Shown here piece after piece: positions 32,116-38,331 of a DNA stretch of 38,331 nt (positions are counted from its first letter, which is position 1; every line of letters begins with the position of its first letter). The notes under the pieces were generated by a model. That model was not told where the DNA came from and searched no databases. It was given only the letters and a program-made list of their open reading frames with translations. The translations under genes and the position numbers were made by a program. The DNA lies in assembly GCA_016290775.1 (NCBI GenBank), contig JAEEVF010000017.1, positions 1-38,331 of the forward strand, read 5' to 3'. The DNA is from Acetatifactor sp. Its GTDB lineage: Bacteria; Bacillota; Clostridia; Lachnospirales; Lachnospiraceae.

Positions 32116-34215
32116 ATGAGAAAACTAATGACACTTTTGGCTTCGCTGTTTGTGGTGATCCTGTTACTGCCAAGCGTCGCGCAGGCGGCGACGGATGACA
32201 CGCGTCAGGTGGTCACGGAAGTGAACCTGACATATGATGAATTGATTCCAAGCTGTGGCGAAATGGTGAAATGCTGGTATGATGGGGAGCCGGAGGGCGC
32301 CGTTTATCGCATGAGCTCTTTTTACTGGAGATGGTCAAGACAATATGTGGCCAACAATCAACAGGTAAATCCGTCTTCGAAAGCAGTTTTTGTTCCGGGA
32401 ACCTGGTTTTACATGTATCAGATCAGAGTGGACGGAGAGTTTGGCAGTCAGTACCGCTTGCCAGATACAAAGGAAGAACTGACGATCAAAATCAACGGAG
32501 TTGAGCGGCAAGCCAATGGAAATCCCTCTATAGGCAGCAATTACTCTTATGTCTGGGTGTATTCTCCGGATTACGAAGTAACGGACGAAGGAGCGGCTTT
32601 GGGATGGTGGATGCCTGGTCTCTATGCTGATAATTGCTATGTTCCTGATTCCTATATGAATGTTCCGATCAGTACGATCAACTTTGGTGATTACACTTAT
32701 GGCGGTGAAAAACCCTATTCTTATTCAAAGGTATCCGGCCCTTCGTGGCTTACGGTGGATTCCGAGGGCAAAATCACCGGAACACCGACTGTAACGGGAA
32801 ACAACGATCCTTTGGTCGTACGGATCACGGACCATGCAGGCGCATACCTAGACATCTCGCTATCAGTTAATAAGACATATGTAAGACCTGAGGATCGTAC
32901 TGTCGTGAAAGACGTTCAGGGTACTGCTGAAGGCGGCATTGCTCCTTCGTATGGTCAGATGTGTGTTACCCCTGTTATTGACGTGCCCGATGGTGTTCCA
33001 TATTTCTTCAACGTACATATGGGGAGCTATTGGAAGCTGGGCGAACATGGGGAAGAGGATGCTACGCGTGTAAGCATTGGAGATACTTTTTATGAAGGAC
33101 AGTATTTCTATCAGGTTCAGATCCGGATTGACGGAGATGACGGTAGTAACTATCGTTTCCCCACGCTCGAAGAAGGTGGAATGACAAGCATCATCGTGGA
33201 CGGCGAAGAGTGGACGGTTGAAGGCGCGATTAGCGTTAACGATACGTTTAGCTGTTTCACTGCGCGATCTCCCGTGTATACGGTAACGAAAGAGTTAACG
33301 GACCCTGAACTTAAGATCACAAATGTAACCCTCTCACTCCAGGACAACCTGTCCTTCAACCTGTACTCGCCCAAGTCGCTTTATGCAAAGGAAGGCTACG
33401 GGACGCCGTACATCGTGTTCAACGTAAACGGCAGGGAAGTGACGGCGAACCCCAATCCCGCGCTGAGCACGGACGAGCTTTACGCGTTCACCTGCAATGA
33501 CATCGCGCCCCACAGGATCGGCGACGACGTCGGGTTCACGGTGTACGTGATGAACGGAAGTCAGCGCGTCAAGGGCATGACCGCCTCCTACGCGGTGACG
33601 AGGTACTGCAGCGCCGTCCTTGCGGGCAGCACGGCAAAGGACAAGCTCTCGACGCTGGTCGTGGACCTTCTGAACTACGGCGCGGCTGCGCAGGAATACA
33701 TGAACTACAAGACGGACGCGCTGGTGAACGCAAGCCTGACGTCCGAGCAGCAGTCCTGGGCGACGGCGGGGCGCGATTACGTGAGCGTTGGCGCGAGGCT
33801 GAACGCGGACGAGGCTGACCTTGAGGGCGTCGCCTTCTCCGGAGCGGCGCTGTACCTGAACGAGACGGTGGCGATCCGTTACGTGTTCACGGCGGAGAGC
33901 CTGAGCGGGCTGACGCTGGAGATGACGGACGACCAGGCACACGCCTGGACGTTCACGGGATCGGACTTCAGGAAAGTGACGGATCCCGGCGCGGCGCCGA
34001 ACTCGTACTACGTGGACTTCAGGAAGCTCCACGCGGGCAGGATGAGCGACAGGGTGTACGCGACGTTCCACCAGGGCGGCAAGAAGTCGGTGACGATCGC
34101 GTACAGCATCGAGACGTACGTGAAGCTGGCCGGAGGCGGGACGGGAACCTTCCAGAACCTCATGAAGGCGATGATGAAGTACGGCGACGCGGCGAAGGCA
34201 TATGCGGAACCGTAA
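32116..34215 (+). CDS. Secreted multi-domain protein with a shared C-terminal cassette
   Basis: A 699-residue protein. ATG 32116 follows AAGGAGGG; the ATG at 32080 is upstream of it without a site. A signal peptide ends at about residue 25 (VAQA-A). Two related modules (about 28-160 and 270-395) share a pattern of PS.GEM/PSYGQM, a WFYMYQIRVDG/YFYQVQIRIDG core, SQYRLP/SNYRFP and a closing strand; between them is a putative-Ig domain with SGPSWLTVDSEGKITGTPT (He_PIG type). Residues 402-699 are a GC-rich domain, starting NVTLSLQDNLSFNLY, that recurs almost unchanged in the next gene. There is no LPxTG, SLH or membrane anchor. It is probably a cell-surface or secreted protein; function unknown. 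A strong terminator follows. Confidence 0.88.
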   Translation: MRKLMTLLASLFVVILLLPSVAQAATDDTRQVVTEVNLTYDELIPSCGEMVKCWYDGEPEGAVYRMSSFYWRWSRQYVANNQQVNPSSKAVFVPGTWFYMYQIRVDGEFGSQYRLPDTKEELTIKINGVERQANGNPSIGSNYSYVWVYSPDYEVTDEGAALGWWMPGLYADNCYVPDSYMNVPISTINFGDYTYGGEKPYSYSKVSGPSWLTVDSEGKITGTPTVTGNNDPLVVRITDHAGAYLDISLSVNKTYVRPEDRTVVKDVQGTAEGGIAPSYGQMCVTPVIDVPDGVPYFFNVHMGSYWKLGEHGEEDATRVSIGDTFYEGQYFYQVQIRIDGDDGSNYRFPTLEEGGMTSIIVDGEEWTVEGAISVNDTFSCFTARSPVYTVTKELTDPELKITNVTLSLQDNLSFNLYSPKSLYAKEGYGTPYIVFNVNGREVTANPNPALSTDELYAFTCNDIAPHRIGDDVGFTVYVMNGSQRVKGMTASYAVTRYCSAVLAGSTAKDKLSTLVVDLLNYGAAAQEYMNYKTDALVNASLTSEQQSWATAGRDYVSVGARLNADEADLEGVAFSGAALYLNETVAIRYVFTAESLSGLTLEMTDDQAHAWTFTGSDFRKVTDPGAAPNSYYVDFRKLHAGRMSDRVYATFHQGGKKSVTIAYSIETYVKLAGGGTGTFQNLMKAMMKYGDAAKAYAEP
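33325..33555 (+). repeat. Copy 1 of the shared C-terminal cassette (portion visible in both genes)
   Basis: This stretch matches 38101-38331 at an offset of 4776 bases with only a handful of differences, several of them silent. It begins abruptly at the junction with the AT-richer module region. The cassette continues to 34215 in this gene; the second copy is cut by the window end. Confidence 0.95.
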
Positions 34216-34268
34216 AACAGTAACTGACATAACGTTGAACGGAGAATCTCTACAATAGGCAAAACATG

Positions 34269-34302
34269 GGGGACGCGGCAAAAAACCGCGTCCCCTTTTT
34301 CT
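34269..34302 (+). terminator. Intrinsic terminator of the 32116 gene
   Basis: GGGGACGCGG (34269-34278) pairs perfectly with CCGCGTCCCC (34286-34295) around a seven-base A-rich loop and is followed by TTTTT. Confidence 0.97.
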
Positions 34303-34316
34303 AACGTTTTTGTTGC

Positions 34317-34345
34317 TTGTTTCCACCCCTATTTTATGGTAAAAT
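34317..34345 (+). promoter_or_regulatory. Probable sigma-A promoter of the Ig-repeat protein gene
   Basis: TTGTTT (34317-34322), a 17-base spacer and TAAAAT (34340-34345) with an extended TGG before the -10. Start of transcription near 34352, about 55 bases before the GTG start. Confidence 0.65.
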
Positions 34346-34407
34346 TTTATCGGTATATCCATTTATGGCGAGATCGCTCAAACGAACTTCGAAGGAGGGA
34401 AAAACAA

Positions 34408-37400
34408 GTGAAAAAGCTGAAAAAACGTTTGCTAGTTTTTTTGCTCACAATGGCAATGTGTTGCCCATTGATTTTTGAGCCTCTGTCTGTGCTCGCAGAC
34501 GGGGATGAAGAACCTTTTACTGTAACGGTGAGGCAGTCAAACTTAACCGTGGGCCGCGGCGAACGCGTGACGCTCCAAGTCGAAACAACTGCTCCTGCCG
34601 GGACCAATTTGACTTACCAGTGGTATAAGGAAGTAAAGGTCGAGGACGGGACGCTTGCTACCCCTTTGCAAGGGGAAACAGGCACGACTTATCAGACGGA
34701 AACAATTACGGAGTATTCGATGTATTCATGTTCCGTATCGGATCAGAATGGTACGACGAAATGGGTGTATTTTTATCTTAAAGTACAGAATCATCTAGAG
34801 ATCCGGCCGATCGAATACAGGGTGACATTGGTACCTGGGCAGACGGTAACAATCGGTGTCGTTGCCACTGCAGATGATATGGACGGGATAACTTATCGTT
34901 GGAATCATGGGCCGACAGGTTCCACCTGCGAGGTGAGCGAGAGTGGATCCTATGCCGTCTCTGTAACGGATAAATACGGAACAACCCTTGGCACCTCGGT
35001 TGAAGTGGGTTATGAAAATCATTTCAGCGCAAAGGCACAAGAAGAAAACGTCAGTGTTCCTTATGGCGGAACCGCAAAGCTGAAGATTAACGTCAGTGGT
35101 GATGATCTTGCAGGCGTTACCTATAAATGGAACAAGATAATACAGACGGATTGGGGATGGCAGACAAATGCTTTGGAAGGCGCTACGCAGGATACGCTGG
35201 AGTTGACGAATGTAACGGAAGCTGGCAGGTATTCATGTAATGTCAAGGATGCCTACGGCAATTCCGCATATGTGGAGATTAAGGTAGGCGTGGACAATCA
35301 TCTTTCGATAACCACGTCCCAGACTTCTTACACCGTGACACCTGGCGAAAAGGTGACTTTGTCGGTGATGGTAACGGCAGATGACATGACTGGGCTGACC
35401 TATCAATGGATCCGCATTAAGTCTGAAAACAATGAACCTTTGGACGAGTCAGGGAGTACGATCGTTACGGACGAGATCGACGGTTCTTGCGATTATGAAT
35501 GTACCGCAACAGACAAATTCGGAAACACAAAGGCAGCTAGATTTTATATAAGCATTAACAATCATTTCGGAGCTGAAGCGCAAGAAAGCACGGTAAAAGT
35601 CACAAAAGGTGAAAAGGCAACATTAAAGGTGAACGTTAGTGGTGACGATCTTACCGGCGTGACTTATACATGGTATGAGTTTATAAACGAATATGACACC
35701 ACTCGCATTCAGGGTGCGTCTCAGAGTAGTTACCAGACGGAGTCGATCAACAATCCCAAGCGTTATCGCTGTATTGTCAAGGATCGTTTCGGAAAAAGCA
35801 TTCATTTGGATTTCCGCGTTGCTTTTGAAAACCATTTTACTGCAAACGCAGTTCAGTCTGATTTCAAAGTGACGCCAGGAGGCAAGGCGACACTGAACGT
35901 GAAAGTGACGGGAGATGACCTGTCGAACGTTACCTACAAGTGGTACAAAAATGTCGAGGTAATGGGAGATTATGGAACCTATACCGACAGACAGCTTATT
36001 TCAGGTGCGACGCAGAGTTCCTATGTGACAGATGCGATCAATAAGTATGAACAGTTTTACTGCATCGTTGAGGATGGTGTCGGAGGCCATGTCGAAGTCT
36101 GGTTTGGCGTAGGTATTGAAAACCATTTTAGCGCAGAGGCCGTAAAACCGAGGATCGTGGTTACTAAGGGATCCAATGCTGAACTTGAGGTAACGGTTTC
36201 CGCGGACGACAAGACCGGCATTACTTATCTTTGGACAGATGGTAAATGGGAAATATTGCAGGGCGAAACTTCAAACAAGCTCTCGATAAGAAACGTTACG
36301 AATGCTTTGGAATACCACTGTCAGGTAAATGATCAGTATGGCGGCAGTGCATATGCATTCTTCACCATAGAAGTGGAAAACCATTTGCAAGTTGCAATAG
36401 AGAAGTATTCATATGGTGTCGATTCTGGTGAGCGCGCGACATTAAAGGTTAGGGTTAGCGCAGATGACATGACGGGTATTAAGTATCAGTGGTACGAAAG
36501 CGTTCCCGTATACGATGAAGAAAATAATTTTTACTATTATAGTTCTCGAGAGATCGAGGGCGCAACGGCGAGTAGCTATCAGACGCCTGCGATCACGGAG
36601 GCGAAACAGTTTTCTTGTACCGTTACGGATAAGTATGGCAACACGAAATCGACTGACGTTAACGTAAACATCAACAATTATTTCCAGGCAAGAAGCATTA
36701 CAAGACAGACGGAATATCAAAAGGGCGCAAAAGCAACGTTACAGGTCGAGGTCAGTGCAAGCGACATGACGGGCGTTACCTATGTATGGAGCAAGCACCG
36801 CAATGAATACGATGAGAACGGTAAGAGTAGCTATAAGAAGGTTAAGCTGAATTCGGATGGCGCGGCTACGTTTGTAACGGAGCCCATCACGGAGTCCTGG
36901 ACTTATCAATGTGAGGTAAAGGACAAGTTTGGAAATACTCAAAACGTATACTTCCCTGTAAACGTAGAGAACCATTTGCGTATTTCCAAGTGGTCAGGAT
37001 ATACAAACAAATTACCCGACGGAGGAACGGTTCGTCTTGAACTGAAGGCTCGTGCCGACGATATGGAGGGACTTAAGTATCGCTGGTTCAGGTATGGAAA
37101 TGAATCGAATGGTTATCAAGACCAGGTTGTAGGCTATGGAACGCTTCCTTACATTGACGTCACGGAGCCCGGAATGTACTGGGGCACGGTCATTGATTCC
37201 TATGGCAGTTCCAAGGAACAGGGACTTAATGTTGTTCCGGAAGGCGATTTTAATGCGTGGGCCGTGGACGGTGATGAGAAGATAGTTGCTGCCAATGGTT
37301 CGGTTACTCTTCAGGTTGCGACCAATGCCGCTGCATCCGAACAGCTTTCATATGAATGGTATTATAATGCGTTTGTGCCCGATGAGTTTGGACAGTCGTA

Positions 37401-38331
37401 CGGTGACAACGTTGAAATGGAAAGCAGTGGAGATTCGCTGGTGCTTCAGGGTTCAACGCTTCGGATGGGCGAATATTTCTGTACGGTAACCACTTCAAAA
37501 GGTGAGGAAAAAGATGTTTGGTTTGACGTGTATGTCGGTCAAAAGCAGGAGGCTTCGCTTTCCTTTACTGGTGGTGAATTTGCCGAAGACGGTGTTTTGT
37601 GGGTCCCCGAAGGACAAAGCTTTACCGCAACCGTGTCAGCAAGCGGATTTGGAACCGGAGTTTCGTATCACTGGCATGAGTATGCCTTTACGGCTCCGCA
37701 GGATTATACTTACGGATGGAATCTGACGGAGAATACTACGAATAAGCTGACCGGTACGGCTGACAAGAATTTGGCTCATAATTATTTCTGTACCGTGATC
37801 GATGAGCAAGGTCGTTATGCAGAGGTTTATTTTGGCGTAAGAGTAAAGTCCGACTGCACCGTGACCTTCCAGGCGAACGGCGGCAGCGGTTCAATGGCAA
37901 AGGAAGTAGCAGACAAATACTACGAGTATAAACTTCCCGAGTGCACCTTTACGGCACCTTCGAACAAGGTGTTTGCAGGCTGGGACGTAAACGGCGAGAT
38001 TTATGAAGAGGGTGAGACCTTCATCCCTGGCGGAAACGTTACCGTGAAGGCGACGTGGGTAAACGCAGAGGCTACGGATTCCAGCCTGGTTGTAACTGGC
38101 GTTACCCTCTCACTTCAGGACAACCTGTCCTTCAACCTGTACTCGCCCAAGTCGCTTTATGCAAAGGAAGGCTACGGGACGCCGTTCATCGTATTCAACA
38201 TAAACGGCAGGGAAGTGACGGCGAACCCCAATCCCGCGCTGAGCACGGACGAGCTTTACGCGTTCACCTGCAATGACATCGCGCCCCACAGGATCGGCGA
38301 CGCCGTCGGCTTCACGGTGTACGTGATGAAC
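34408..38331 (+). CDS. Giant secreted protein with about ten Ig-like repeats, InlB-type repeat and shared C-terminal cassette (3' truncated by window)
   Basis: The frame is open from GTG 34408 to the window end, 1308 codons. AAGGAGGGA lies seven bases before the GTG, and the signal peptide (KKLKKRLLVFLLTMAM, cleavage near VLA-DG) starts there. The body is a row of Ig-like domains of about 76-99 residues; each begins with an N-[HY]-[FL] motif (codons at 34789, 35017, 35296, 35560, 35830, 36121, 36379, 36676, 36970), has DD[LM].G[VI].Y.W in the middle and Y.C.V.D.[YF]G near the end. Two more divergent domains follow. Residues near 37855-38070 resemble an InlB/Listeria-Bacteroides repeat (VTFQANGGSGS, FAGWDVNGE). 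From 38101 the cassette of the previous gene begins. Likely an adhesin or cell-surface structural protein; ligand unknown. Confidence 0.9.
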   Translation, partial: MKKLKKRLLVFLLTMAMCCPLIFEPLSVLADGDEEPFTVTVRQSNLTVGRGERVTLQVETTAPAGTNLTYQWYKEVKVEDGTLATPLQGETGTTYQTETITEYSMYSCSVSDQNGTTKWVYFYLKVQNHLEIRPIEYRVTLVPGQTVTIGVVATADDMDGITYRWNHGPTGSTCEVSESGSYAVSVTDKYGTTLGTSVEVGYENHFSAKAQEENVSVPYGGTAKLKINVSGDDLAGVTYKWNKIIQTDWGWQTNALEGATQDTLELTNVTEAGRYSCNVKDAYGNSAYVEIKVGVDNHLSITTSQTSYTVTPGEKVTLSVMVTADDMTGLTYQWIRIKSENNEPLDESGSTIVTDEIDGSCDYECTATDKFGNTKAARFYISINNHFGAEAQESTVKVTKGEKATLKVNVSGDDLTGVTYTWYEFINEYDTTRIQGASQSSYQTESINNPKRYRCIVKDRFGKSIHLDFRVAFENHFTANAVQSDFKVTPGGKATLNVKVTGDDLSNVTYKWYKNVEVMGDYGTYTDRQLISGATQSSYVTDAINKYEQFYCIVEDGVGGHVEVWFGVGIENHFSAEAVKPRIVVTKGSNAELEVTVSADDKTGITYLWTDGKWEILQGETSNKLSIRNVTNALEYHCQVNDQYGGSAYAFFTIEVENHLQVAIEKYSYGVDSGERATLKVRVSADDMTGIKYQWYESVPVYDEENNFYYYSSREIEGATASSYQTPAITEAKQFSCTVTDKYGNTKSTDVNVNINNYFQARSITRQTEYQKGAKATLQVEVSASDMTGVTYVWSKHRNEYDENGKSSYKKVKLNSDGAATFVTEPITESWTYQCEVKDKFGNTQNVYFPVNVENHLRISKWSGYTNKLPDGGTVRLELKARADDMEGLKYRWFRYGNESNGYQDQVVGYGTLPYIDVTEPGMYWGTVIDSYGSSKEQGLNVVPEGDFNAWAVDGDEKIVAANGSVTLQVATNAAASEQLSYEWYYNAFVPDEFGQSYGDNVEMESSGDSLVLQGSTLRMGEYFCTVTTSKGEEKDVWFDVYVGQKQEASLSFTGGEFAEDGVLWVPEGQSFTATVSASGFGTGVSYHWHEYAFTAPQDYTYGWNLTENTTNKLTGTADKNLAHNYFCTVIDEQGRYAEVYFGVRVKSDCTVTFQANGGSGSMAKEVADKYYEYKLPECTFTAPSNKVFAGWDVNGEIYEEGETFIPGGNVTVKATWVNAEATDSSLVVTGVTLSLQDNLSFNLYSPKSLYAKEGYGTPFIVFNINGREVTANPNPALSTDELYAFTCNDIAPHRIGDAVGFTVYVMN
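38101..38331 (+). repeat. Copy 2 of the shared C-terminal cassette (cut by window end)
   Basis: Near-identical at the DNA level to 33325-33555. The upstream boundary is again sharp: the InlB-like domain ends, a short link (DSSLVVTG) follows, then the VTLSLQDNLSFNLYSPKSLY start common to both proteins. Confidence 0.95.

Noticed and set aside
33334..34362. Antisense frame of 342 codons opposite the shared cassette
   Set aside because: Very Arg/His/Val-rich, typical of an antisense shadow of GC-rich coding DNA; it also crosses a terminator and the promoter region of the next gene.

Overview
The window reads as chromosomal DNA of a fibre-degrading, Gram-positive Clostridia member, most likely Lachnospiraceae. 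This rests on the AddA/AddB pair (not RecBCD), strong aGGAGG ribosome binding sites, a ThiT/TPP-riboswitch unit, a TetM-like GTPase of the kind common in that family, DUF4367-type anti-sigma and MraY-like proteins, and xylan-side-chain glycosidases. The taxonomic call is inference; there is no rRNA or tRNA gene here.

Layout. (1) 1-4790 is visibly AT-richer: the tail of an unknown gene, two small secreted proteins, then an operon of a large solute-binding-like lipoprotein, an ECF-type sigma factor and its overlapping anti-sigma partner, closed by a clear terminator. (2) 4858-16017 is GC-richer housekeeping: iron alcohol dehydrogenase, ribosomal protein L25/Ctc, an HD-domain nucleotidase, exonuclease III, AddB and AddA. 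(3) 16018-17153 holds a long inverted repeat, a terminator, and on the minus strand thiT with its TPP riboswitch and promoter. (4) 17153-19945 encodes an EF-G/TetM-like GTPase fused to a Rae1/YacP-like NYN nuclease. (5) 20065-28604 is a glycoside hydrolase cluster: GH3, GH67 alpha-glucuronidase, GH2 with C-terminal carbohydrate-binding-like repeats. None has a signal peptide, which fits cytoplasmic breakdown of imported xylan/hemicellulose oligosaccharides. (6) 28611-31970 holds a MraY-like transferase, GreA, and a HAD phosphatase fused to a CPBP membrane protease. (7) 32116-38331 holds two secreted proteins with unrelated, AT-richer N-terminal parts but a nearly identical GC-rich C-terminal cassette; the second carries about ten Ig-like repeats, starts at GTG and runs off the window.

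The most unusual signals are: the GTPase-Rae1 fusion; alanine-rich, in-frame tandem-repeat insertions (units of 30, 33, 36 and 39 bp) inside otherwise conserved cytoplasmic enzymes (AddB, GH67, GH2 twice, with related low-complexity stretches in AddA, the GTPase and the HAD fusion); the shared near-identical 3' cassette of the two surface proteins; the HAD-CPBP fusion; loss of the Walker A lysine in AddB; and two separate tandem duplications at the 3' ends of genes (7536-7612, 29566-29700). Several start regions (232-273, 3512-3532, 16788-16816) place the ribosome binding site inside a hairpin.

All functional statements come from reading motifs by eye; no database search was run.
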